From Bordetella parapertussis (lineage in GTDB: Bacteria; Pseudomonadota; Gammaproteobacteria; Burkholderiales; Burkholderiaceae_B): a DNA stretch of 9,650 nt. The notes beneath the pieces were generated by a model. That model was not told the origin of the DNA, made no database searches, and saw only the letters and a list, made by a program, of their open reading frames with translations. Location: NCBI GenBank assembly GCA_945897365.1, contig CAMDFD010000040.1:1-9650 (forward strand), given 5' to 3'. Position numbers and translations under genes: made by a program. This document shows, piece by piece, positions 1-7,056 of the stretch (its first letter is position 1; every line of letters begins with the position of its first letter).

Positions 1-243
1 GCGAGCTTGCTGGCACAACACCCAGCGCTTGCTCAAGCGGAAGTCATCACGCGCAAGATCCAGGGTGATCAGCGACTAGTGGCCTACCTGGTGACGCGTC
101 AGGGTCAAGACGCTGTGCAGGCCGAAGCACTGCGCAATGGCTTGTTGGCATCCTTGCCTGAGTACATGGTGCCCTCTTACTTCGTCTACGTGCCCGCCTT
201 TCCTCTGAGCGCCAACGGCAAGCTCGATCGGCGCGCGCTGCCT
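1..243 (+). other. A domain (C-terminal subdomain only), module n
   Basis: This is the mobile C-terminal lobe of an adenylation domain whose substrate-binding N-terminal part lies upstream of the window. The A10 motif NGKLDRRALP is at bases 214-243, with the catalytic lysine codon at 220-222. The substrate cannot be predicted because the pocket residues are not in view. GC is high here (40 of 60 bases in 181-240). Confidence 0.9.
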
Positions 244-3200
244 GACCCAGAGATTGGACGTGTGTCAGAGACCTACCGCGCACCGCGTAATGATTCCGAA
301 GACTTGCTCTGCAAGCTCTTTGCTGAAATCACAGGTGCTCAACAAGTCAGTATCGATGACGGATTCTTTGCGCTAGGTGGTCATTCGCTATTGGCGATGC
401 GCTTGCTTGCGCGCCTTCAGGCGGAAACTGGCAAAAAGCTCTCTCTTCGTACGCTTTTTGATTGTTTGACACCTGAACGACTTGCTCCGCATCTCGATGC
501 CTCGGCACTAGACCAAGGCCCTGTCCTTGTTGAAGGGATGGGTCGCATCGATGCCAATACCGTCACCCTCTCCTATGGTCAAAGTCGACTTTGGACTTTA
601 GACCGTGTCGAGGGCCCCTCGGCCACCTACAACATGGCTGTCGCCATTGCATTGGAGGGTGCGCTCGATATTGAAGCGCTGCGGGCATCCTTGGTCGCGG
701 TCATTGACCGACACCAGCCACTTCGCACTGTCTTGACAGAGGACGCCGACGGATCACCCATTGGCCGCTTGCTCAGCGTTCCCTCTAAAGAGGCCGTTCT
801 CAGCGTTGTCGACTTTTCTCAAGCATTTCAGCAAGACCCGTTGGCTGCGCAACATCAACTTGACGCATGGGTCACTGAACAGGCTGCGTGTCCATTTGAT
901 CTTGAGCATGATCTGCCTTTTCGTGCACATCTTGCGGTCACACAACCTCAGCGAGCCGTGCTGAGTCTGACCATGCACCACCATGCAGGCGACGGAATCT
1001 CGTCAAATATTATTGCCAAAGATCTCGAGTATGCGTACCTTGCCTATCAGTCCGGCAGCCACCCAAATTGGACCGCATTACCGGTTCAATACGCGGACTG
1101 GGCGATGTGGCAACAGCAAAGTTTGCAACCCGTCCTCGAAGCAAAAATTGAACGGGCGAAAAAACGTCTAGTCGATATCCCTGAAATGCTGACGCTGCCT
1201 GTGGATCACCCACGCACCGCTCAGCGCGCCCATCGCGCAGGCTACCTTCCTGTCTGCATTCCAGCCAGTACAGTCAAGCAACTTGAACAACTTGCGCACG
1301 ATCAAGGCACGACACTGTTCACGTTGATGCTGGCTGCCTATGCTGCAACGCTGAGCAGACTGGCCGGTCAACAGGAAGTCGTCATCGGTGCGCCCGTCGC
1401 TGGCAGAAGTCAGCTTGAAACGGAAGAGCTAGTAGGATTGCTCGTCAATACCTTGGCGGTCCCTATTTCAACGTCAGGTCTTTGCAGTGGCAATACCCTG
1501 ATTCAACGGACGATTCAAGCTGTTGCAGCAGCTCTGGATGACCAAGATCTTCCTTTCGAAAAGCTCGTCGAAGGTCTGAATGTCAATCGGTCATTCATGC
1601 ATACGCCGATCTTTCAGGCCATGCTTGCCTATCAAACCAATGCCGTTGCAGATTTTAAATTTAACAATATCAGCGCCAAGACATCACCGATTCATTTACC
1701 TACTGCAAAATTCGATTTGATTTTATTTATTGGTTTAGATGAAGCCGGGAATTTAGCTGGAAATATTGAATACGATGCAGACCTTTTCGAATGCGACACA
1801 GTGACACGCTGGATTCGATATTTGCAAAACCTGACGACTTCTTTAGCATCGTCCCCTGACACAGAAATCAATGCACTTAGGCTCACGGATCATCGTGAAA
1901 GAGATCAGCTGATTGCTTCGGCGAGCGGTGAAACGCACGAACCCTCTGATGCACGACAAACGTTAGCATCTCTATTTACTGAGCAAGCAACGCTGACACC
2001 CTTGGCTACAGCGCTGATGATTGAACACGATCATCAACTTGTTGAGCTTTCCTATGCAGAACTCGATGCTCGCTCAAATCAGCTAGCCAGGTATTTGATT
2101 CAGCAAGGGATTGGACCTGATCAAGTGATCGCCGTCTTGCTCAATCGTTCAACGAACTTGATCGTGGCCATGCTTGGCATTTTAAAAGCGGGTGCAGCCT
2201 ATTTACCGATTGACCCAGAGCTTCCCCCCTCAAGACTCAGCTATATCCTGAATGACTGTCAAGCGAAATATGTCATCACGCAACAGGAATATTTCAACAC
2301 CTTACCTGTCTCTGATTTAGCGCAACCCATCCCTATTTATCTTGATGATGCGTTGCTCATCCCTGAGCTCAAGCGTCTTTCTGATCAAGCTATCACGCAA
2401 CTTGAGCGCGTGACCCCTCTCTTGCCTGAACATCTTGCTTATTTAATTTATACCTCCGGCTCGACGGGACTGCCTAAGGGTACGGGTAATGAGCACGATG
2501 CCATCGTCAATCACATGAACTGGGTGCAAAGTGTGATGCGCCTGAGTGCGAATGATCGGGTGTTGCAAAAAACAGCGATTGGTTTTGATGTCGCAGTTTG
2601 GGAGTGGTTCCTGCCACTAATGACGGGTGCAACCCTCGTCATTGCAAAACCTGACGGGCACAAAGATCCGGCTTATCTCAAACAAATGATTGAGAAGTAT
2701 CAAGTGACGACGGTGCATTTTGTTGCCTCGATGCTCGGGATGTTTGTCGAGGAACTTGAAGATCATGATTGTCAATCTATCAGACAAATCATTACAAGTG
2801 GCGAAGCATTAAGTGGCGTCTTGCAAGTACAGACTTTTGAACGCTTTCCAACGATTCAGTTGTGGGACTTTTATGGTCCGACAGAAGCCGCTATCCACGT
2901 TGCGCAATGGCTCTGTCGTGCACAGGACGGATTGCAAACACCTCCGATTGGCCACCCCATTTGGAATATCCAGCTCCATATCCTCGATAAATTATTAGAG
3001 CCTGTGCCAAACGGAATCGTCGGTGAGCTTTATATAGCCGGTCGAGGACTTGCCCGCGGATATACTGGCCGTCCAAGTTTGACTGCTGAGCGATTTATCG
3101 CCAATCCCTTTAGTGCCTCAGGTGCTCGCATGTACCGTACGGGAGATTTGGCACGCAGGCGTCATGATGGTGCGATTGAGTATCTTGGTCGCGCAGATGA

Positions 3201-6200
3201 TCAGGTGAAAATTCGCGGTTATCGTATCGAACTCGGGGAAATTGAAACAACCTTAAGTGAACAATTCGAGAGCATTTCCCAAGTCGCCGTCATTGCTAAA
3301 AAAATTAATAATGAACAACGCCTCGTCGCATATTTAGTCCCGCGTAGCGGCTCTGACTTGCCAGACGTCAACACGATACGTTTGAAACTGTTGACGATCC
3401 TTCCAGACTATATGCTGCCGACGTATTTCGTCAATCTTGATCGTCTTCCTCTCAACACCAATGGAAAACTTGATCGGCGTGCACTTCCTGAGCCTAGCTT
3501 AGACTCAAACTCCGTCTCCTTTAGAGAACCTCGGAGCGAACAAGAAAAGTTTATCTGCGCTTTATTCGCTGATATCACGGGCTATGAAAAAGTCGGCCTT
3601 GATGACAGTTTTTTTGCGATTGGTGGCCATTCCTTGTTAGCGATGCGTCTGGTTGCAAAAATACGGCAGCAAACAGGATTGACGTTAGGATTACGCACCC
3701 TTTTTGAGTTTCCAACGCCTGAAAGACTCGCTCCGCATCTTGATAGCTCTGTAAAAGACCAAGGCCCTGCTCTGGTTGAAGGTATGGGTCGCATCGATAC
3801 CAATACCGTCGCGCTCTCCTACGGTCAAAGTCGCCTCTGGACCTTAGACCGTGTCGATGGCCCCTCGGCCACCTACAACATGGCTGTCGCCATTGCGTTG
3901 GAGGGTGCGCTCGATATTGAGGCGCTGCGCGCGTCCTTGGTCGCGATCATTGCCCGACACCAGCCCTTGCGTACCGTCATGACAGAGGACGCTGACGGAT
4001 TACCCATCGGCCGCTTGCTCAACGTTCCCTCCAAGGATGACGTTCTCAGCATTGTCGATTTTTCCCAAGCATTTCAACAAGACTCGCTGGCTGCGCAGTC
4101 CAAACTTGAGTCATGGGTGAGCGCCGAGGCTGCACACCCCTTTGATCTTGAGCATGATCTGCCTTTTCGTGCACATCTTGCGGTCACACATCCTCAGCGT
4201 GCCGTGCTGAGTCTGACCATGCACCACCATGCGGGCGATGGAATCTCTTCAAATATTATTGCCAAAGATCTCGCGCACGCATACCTTGCCTATCAGTCCG
4301 GCAGCCACCCAAATTGGACGGCATTACCGGTCCAATACGCTGACTGGGCGATGTGGCAGCAGCAGAGTTTGCAACCCGTCCTCGAAACAAAAATTGAACG
4401 GGCGAAAAAGCGTCTCGTCGAGATGCCTGAAATGCTGACGCTGCCTGTGGATCACCCACGCACCGCACAGCGTGCCCATCGCGCAGGCTACCTTCCAGTC
4501 TCCATTGCCGCGAACACAGTCCAGCAACTCGAAGCTCTTGCGCAAGCGCAAGGCACGACACTGTTCACTGTGATGCTGGCTGCCTATGCCGCAACACTGA
4601 GCAGACTGGCCGGTCAACAAGAAGTCGTCATTGGTGCGCCGATTGCCGGTAGAAATCACGCCTCAGCGGATCAGTTGGTGGGCTTTTTTCTCAACACACT
4701 CGCCTTACCGATCTCCTTGAGCGGCGAGTGCTCAGGACACGCGCTCATTTCAAGGGCAAGGCGAAGTTTTCAAGAGGCACTTGAGGATCAAGATCTTCCA
4801 TTTGAGCGCTTATTGGAGGGATTGAATCTGAGTCGCTCAATGCTCAATACGCCTGTTTTTCAAGCCATGTTTGCCTATCAAAGTGATGCCATACCGGCTT
4901 TTCATTTTGAACATTTGGTGTGTCGTTCACAAGCCGTCCCTTTACCTACGTCAAAATTTGACCTGACCCTTCACCTCAGTAAAGAACAAGATGGATCCCT
5001 GCAAGGTGATTTTGAATTTGACCAGGATCTCTTTGATCAAACAACGGTTGAGCGATGGGTGCAAGCATTTTTGTCCATCACAACAGCGCTTTGTCATCAA
5101 CCTGAACAATACGTTGCGCAATATCCTTTGATGGATATCGAATCTCAGCTTCGTTTAATTCAGTCTAATGCTGGTCAAGAGCTTGTGGTCGATTCAAATT
5201 ATCTTGTATTTACACACGCCTTCGAGGAGCAAGCCAAACGTACGCCTGAGGCCATTGCATTGATTTGTGGTGTGGAGATGATGAGTTACAAAGAACTCGA
5301 TCATGCCTCCAATCAACTCGCAAGATACCTGCTCAAACAGGGGACGCAAACCGATCAAATTATCGGCATTCTGATCGATCGCTCGCCAAACATGATTATT
5401 TCAATTTTGGCAATTTTAAAAGCAGGCGCGGCTTATCTACCTCTGGATGCTAACTATCCCACTGAGCGTCTTTACTACATGTTGTCAGACAGCGGTGCGA
5501 TTGGTCTGCTCTGTACACGCGAGACCTTAGAAATCCTCAACACGGACGAGCAGGGTCACACGTTGCCACCCACATGGATGATTGATGATATCCATGTTCG
5601 TCAGCAAATACTGTCATATTCAACAGCGCGTTTGAGTGACTCAGAACGCACCGCACCGATATCTCCCGACAATCTCGTTTATGTCATGTATACCTCTGGC
5701 AGTACGGGCCGTCCCAAAGGCGTCAGTTTCTTGCATGGCTCGCTTGGCAATCTCGTCAATTGGAAAGAACACGTTCTACCTGCACAGGTACCTCGCGTCT
5801 TGCAATATTCACCCGTCGGGTTTGATGCTTCTGCGCAAGAAATTGCCTCGGCACTTTGCAGTGGTGCAACATTAGTACTCATTGATGAGCAAAGTCGTAA
5901 AGACAGTCGTGCACTTCTTGAGCATATCCAGGTCAAGAATGTCGATCATTTGTATACGCCCTTTGTCGTGCTGTCGAGTCTTGCAGAAACCAGGAATGCA
6001 TTTAATATCGCTGCCTGGCCAAAAGATATCTTCACAGCGGGTGAACAGTTACAAATTACACCTGAAATTCGGTCTGCCTTTTTGTCGCACCCTGAGTCCA
6101 GGCTTCATAATTTTTATGGTCCGACGGAGGCCCATGTTGTTAGCAATTATTCAATGCCTAAGGATCCCAAGGACTGGATAGAGTTTCCACCCATAGGCAT

Positions 6201-7050
6201 TCCTATTGACAACACACAACTCTTTATTCTTGATTCAGCTCTGAATTTGGTTCCAGACGGAACAGTCGGAGAGCTCTATATTGCAGGGATGGGACTTGCC
6301 CGTGGATACTTGGGTAAAGCTGGCATGACTGCTGAAAAATTCATCGCATGCCCCTTTACTGAATTAGGGGCTCGCATGTACCGAACGGGTGACTTAGCGC
6401 GCAGACAAGATGGGCAAATTTTTTACCTGGGTCGTGTTGATGACCAAGTCAAGTTGCGTGGCTATCGCATTGAGATGGGCGAAATAGAAGCGGCGCTCTT
6501 AAAACACTTTGATTGTTTTTCTCACGTCGCAGTCATTGCACGCGAAGTCAATCATATTAAAACGCTCGTTGCTTATTATGTCGCGCTTCCTCAGCAGTCT
6601 TGCCCAAAGGAGTCCGAACTCAAAGCAAGATTAGCGAGATTTTTACCCGACTATATGGTTCCGAGTTATTACCTTGAGGTAGAGAAATTACCTCTTACGC
6701 CTAATGGAAAATTAGATCGGAGAGCCCTGCCTCTTCCGGTCGACAATGGCAATGAGAAAGCGTATCGCACACCTGTGAGTGCAAATGAGATATTGCTTTG
6801 TACGTTATTTAGTGAAATCACAGGGACACAAACTGTGAGCGTTGATGATAGTTTCTTTGGGATTGGAGGCCATTCATTATTGGCAATGCGCTTGATCGCA
6901 AAACTGAGATCGCTCCATGGAAAAGTGCTCCCCTTACGTACTCTTTTTGAATACACCACACCAGAAACACTTGCTCCACACCTTGAAACATTGGATGACG
7001 ATGAGGAACCAATGCTTATTCGAGGTTCTGGTCGAATCACTGAGAATTAA
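1..7050 (+). CDS. Non-ribosomal peptide synthetase, 5'-truncated: (A)-PCP-C-A-PCP-C-A-PCP
   Basis: A multimodular cytosolic enzyme that activates amino acids as aminoacyl-AMP, loads them on phosphopantetheine arms and condenses them into a peptide. The frame is open from base 1, so the gene starts upstream; the TTG at 7 is not a real start. The visible 2349 residues (residue 1 is taken at base 7 below, giving 2347) hold an A-domain C-terminus with NGKLDRRALP near 70-79, PCP1 (LGGHS, Ser127), C1 (HHHAGDG at 324-330), A1 (YTSGSTG from 815), PCP2 (Ser1209), C2 (HHHAGDG at 1406), A2 (YTSGSTG from 1895) and PCP3 (IGGHS, Ser2290). All core catalytic motifs look intact. The protein ends in a PCP-C type linker with acidic residues and no thioesterase, so it must pass its chain to another protein, most simply the one encoded 3 bases downstream. 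Module spacing is exactly 3246 bases from PCP1 to PCP2. The product of the pathway is unknown. Confidence 0.97.
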   Translation, partial: ASLLAQHPALAQAEVITRKIQGDQRLVAYLVTRQGQDAVQAEALRNGLLASLPEYMVPSYFVYVPAFPLSANGKLDRRALPDPEIGRVSETYRAPRNDSEDLLCKLFAEITGAQQVSIDDGFFALGGHSLLAMRLLARLQAETGKKLSLRTLFDCLTPERLAPHLDASALDQGPVLVEGMGRIDANTVTLSYGQSRLWTLDRVEGPSATYNMAVAIALEGALDIEALRASLVAVIDRHQPLRTVLTEDADGSPIGRLLSVPSKEAVLSVVDFSQAFQQDPLAAQHQLDAWVTEQAACPFDLEHDLPFRAHLAVTQPQRAVLSLTMHHHAGDGISSNIIAKDLEYAYLAYQSGSHPNWTALPVQYADWAMWQQQSLQPVLEAKIERAKKRLVDIPEMLTLPVDHPRTAQRAHRAGYLPVCIPASTVKQLEQLAHDQGTTLFTLMLAAYAATLSRLAGQQEVVIGAPVAGRSQLETEELVGLLVNTLAVPISTSGLCSGNTLIQRTIQAVAAALDDQDLPFEKLVEGLNVNRSFMHTPIFQAMLAYQTNAVADFKFNNISAKTSPIHLPTAKFDLILFIGLDEAGNLAGNIEYDADLFECDTVTRWIRYLQNLTTSLASSPDTEINALRLTDHRERDQLIASASGETHEPSDARQTLASLFTEQATLTPLATALMIEHDHQLVELSYAELDARSNQLARYLIQQGIGPDQVIAVLLNRSTNLIVAMLGILKAGAAYLPIDPELPPSRLSYILNDCQAKYVITQQEYFNTLPVSDLAQPIPIYLDDALLIPELKRLSDQAITQLERVTPLLPEHLAYLIYTSGSTGLPKGTGNEHDAIVNHMNWVQSVMRLSANDRVLQKTAIGFDVAVWEWFLPLMTGATLVIAKPDGHKDPAYLKQMIEKYQVTTVHFVASMLGMFVEELEDHDCQSIRQIITSGEALSGVLQVQTFERFPTIQLWDFYGPTEAAIHVAQWLCRAQDGLQTPPIGHPIWNIQLHILDKLLEPVPNGIVGELYIAGRGLARGYTGRPSLTAERFIANPFSASGARMYRTGDLARRRHDGAIEYLGRADDQVKIRGYRIELGEIETTLSEQFESISQVAVIAKKINNEQRLVAYLVPRSGSDLPDVNTIRLKLLTILPDYMLPTYFVNLDRLPLNTNGKLDRRALPEPSLDSNSVSFREPRSEQEKFICALFADITGYEKVGLDDSFFAIGGHSLLAMRLVAKIRQQTGLTLGLRTLFEFPTPERLAPHLDSSVKDQGPALVEGMGRIDTNTVALSYGQSRLWTLDRVDGPSATYNMAVAIALEGALDIEALRASLVAIIARHQPLRTVMTEDADGLPIGRLLNVPSKDDVLSIVDFSQAFQQDSLAAQSKLESWVSAEAAHPFDLEHDLPFRAHLAVTHPQRAVLSLTMHHHAGDGISSNIIAKDLAHAYLAYQSGSHPNWTALPVQYADWAMWQQQSLQPVLETKIERAKKRLVEMPEMLTLPVDHPRTAQRAHRAGYLPVSIAANTVQQLEALAQAQGTTLFTVMLAAYAATLSRLAGQQEVVIGAPIAGRNHASADQLVGFFLNTLALPISLSGECSGHALISRARRSFQEALEDQDLPFERLLEGLNLSRSMLNTPVFQAMFAYQSDAIPAFHFEHLVCRSQAVPLPTSKFDLTLHLSKEQDGSLQGDFEFDQDLFDQTTVERWVQAFLSITTALCHQPEQYVAQYPLMDIESQLRLIQSNAGQELVVDSNYLVFTHAFEEQAKRTPEAIALICGVEMMSYKELDHASNQLARYLLKQGTQTDQIIGILIDRSPNMIISILAILKAGAAYLPLDANYPTERLYYMLSDSGAIGLLCTRETLEILNTDEQGHTLPPTWMIDDIHVRQQILSYSTARLSDSERTAPISPDNLVYVMYTSGSTGRPKGVSFLHGSLGNLVNWKEHVLPAQVPRVLQYSPVGFDASAQEIASALCSGATLVLIDEQSRKDSRALLEHIQVKNVDHLYTPFVVLSSLAETRNAFNIAAWPKDIFTAGEQLQITPEIRSAFLSHPESRLHNFYGPTEAHVVSNYSMPKDPKDWIEFPPIGIPIDNTQLFILDSALNLVPDGTVGELYIAGMGLARGYLGKAGMTAEKFIACPFTELGARMYRTGDLARRQDGQIFYLGRVDDQVKLRGYRIEMGEIEAALLKHFDCFSHVAVIAREVNHIKTLVAYYVALPQQSCPKESELKARLARFLPDYMVPSYYLEVEKLPLTPNGKLDRRALPLPVDNGNEKAYRTPVSANEILLCTLFSEITGTQTVSVDDSFFGIGGHSLLAMRLIAKLRSLHGKVLPLRTLFEYTTPETLAPHLETLDDDEEPMLIRGSGRITEN
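283..492 (+). other. Peptidyl carrier protein domain PCP1
   Basis: Carrier (thiolation) domain with the motif DDGFFALGGHSLLAMRL. The Ser codon at 385-387 (residue 127) is the expected phosphopantetheine attachment site. It is followed by helix sequence LRTLFDCLTPERLAPHL and a linker that leads directly into C1. Confidence 0.95.
472..1407 (+). repeat. Direct repeat copy 1: PCP1-C1 linker and first two thirds of C1
   Basis: Matches 3718-4653 at a constant offset of 3246 bases with no indel. Over 511-1407, 263 of 299 encoded residues are identical (88%, counted by hand), including linker residues and long identical DNA runs such as around the HHHAGDG motif. Identity falls to about 47% in the next 150 residues. 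It is a domain duplication or conversion tract, not a mobile element. Confidence 0.88.
559..1890 (+). other. Condensation domain C1 (LCL-like)
   Basis: Catalyses peptide bond formation between the chain on PCP1 and the residue on PCP2. Visible motifs in order are SYGQSRLWTLD, RHQPLRT, the active-site HHHAGDG (bases 976-996, second His codon at 979), QYADWAMWQ, VVIGAPVAGR, DLPFEKLVE and PIFQAML. No epimerase precedes it, and the motif set resembles domains that join two L residues, but the subtype is judged by eye only. The first two thirds are nearly a copy of C2. A pocket at 1651-1740 is only 29% GC (26 of 90 bases). Confidence 0.93.
1960..3489 (+). other. Adenylation domain A1, serine-like with altered pocket
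   Basis: Activates an amino acid for loading on PCP2. Motifs: LKAGAAYLPID, YTSGSTGLPKG (2449-2481), FDVAVWEWF, FYGPTEAA, GELYIAGRGLARGY, MYRTGDLAR, and NGKLDRRALP with the Lys codon at 3466. Pocket residues by hand alignment to GrsA are D861, V862, W865, H904, I929, S931, F955, I963, H964 and K1154, that is DVWHISFIHK. The known serine code is DVWHLSLIDK, so positions 322 (Phe for Leu) and 331 (His for Asp) differ. From HLAY to GARM it is 158 of 234 residues identical to A3 by hand count, with no gaps. Serine is the best guess, and a related small polar residue is possible. Confidence 0.85.
3535..3740 (+). other. Peptidyl carrier protein domain PCP2
   Basis: Carrier domain with LDDSFFAIGGHSLLAMRL. 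The phosphopantetheine Ser codon is at 3631-3633 (residue 1209), exactly 3246 bases after that of PCP1. It should carry the residue activated by A1. Confidence 0.95.
3718..4653 (+). repeat. Direct repeat copy 2: PCP2-C2 linker and first two thirds of C2
   Basis: Partner of the repeat at 472-1407. The match ends just after the codons for IGAPIAGR (4653), where C1 and C2 become ordinary diverged paralogues. PCP domains upstream of the tract are also clearly more different from each other than the tract is. Confidence 0.88.
3805..5130 (+). other. Condensation domain C2 (LCL-like)
   Basis: Condenses the chain on PCP2 with the residue on PCP3. Motifs: SYGQSRLWTLD, HHHAGDG at 4222-4242 (second His codon at 4225), QYADWAMWQ, VVIGAPIAGR, NTLALPIS, DLPFERLLE and PVFQAMF. 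Its N-terminal two thirds are almost the same as C1, while the last part is only about half identical. Confidence 0.93.
5206..6732 (+). other. Adenylation domain A2, proline-like fold group with non-standard pocket
   Basis: Activates the residue for PCP3. Motifs: LKAGAAYLPLD, YTSGSTGRPKG (5689-5721), FDASAQEIA, FYGPTEAHVV, GELYIAGMGLARGY, MYRTGDLAR, and NGKLDRRALP (Lys codon at 6709). Hand-aligned pocket residues are D1940, A1941, Q1944, L1982, F2009, A2011, F2036, V2044, V2045 and K2235: DAQLFAFVVK. The layout FDxSxQEI followed by a TPFVVLSSLAE-type stretch and HVV after GPTE is the one I associate with proline and pipecolate activators (code DVQLIAHVVK), but positions 236, 299 and 322 differ. 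The substrate is uncertain; a larger or modified hydrophobic imino or amino acid is possible. Confidence 0.8.
6778..6993 (+). other. Peptidyl carrier protein domain PCP3, C-terminal in protein 1
   Basis: Carrier domain with VDDSFFGIGGHSLLAMRL and the phosphopantetheine Ser codon at 6874-6876 (residue 2290). It is the last domain of the upstream protein. The remaining tail of about 20 residues, including LDDDEEPM and GSGRI, matches in position the PCP-C linkers of the other modules (EGMGRI) and is not a recognisable thioesterase or helical docking domain. Confidence 0.94.
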
Positions 7051-7056
7051 AAATTG
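7041..7056 (+). promoter_or_regulatory. Weak ribosome binding site and TTG start of gene 2, next to the stop of gene 1
   Basis: TGAG at 7041-7044 lies 9 bases before TTG 7054, with the TAA of gene 1 at 7048-7050. The site is poor, and the spacing suggests that ribosomes ending on gene 1 restart on gene 2 (translational coupling). Local GC is 10 of 40 bases. No terminator fits in the 3-base gap. Confidence 0.45.

Noticed and set aside
7..9. TTG at base 7 as the start of gene 1
   Set aside because: The frame is open from base 1 and the protein would begin in the middle of an A-domain C-terminal lobe, so the true start is upstream of the window.
472..4653. The long direct repeat as an insertion sequence or transposon pair
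   Set aside because: There are no terminal inverted repeats or transposase, and both copies are in-frame parts of C domains.
4256..4659. Two overlapping minus-strand open frames opposite C2, echoed opposite C1 (1010-1371)
   Set aside because: They are mirrored at the 3246-base module offset because the C domain itself is repeated; no independent coding signal.
5100..5205. A possible epimerase, methyltransferase or other extra domain between C2 and A2
   Set aside because: The gap is only a normal C-A linker of a few dozen residues; the same holds for the other modules.
6669..7040. 123-codon open frame on the minus strand
   Set aside because: It is antisense to the A10 motif and PCP3; a similar antisense frame appears opposite PCP2 (3582-3803), as expected for shadows of a repeated domain.
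7048..7056. Programmed stop-codon readthrough as the main explanation of the TAA
   Set aside because: There is no visible supporting element, and a TTG one codon later with a weak ribosome binding site offers a simpler route; readthrough is kept only as an alternative.
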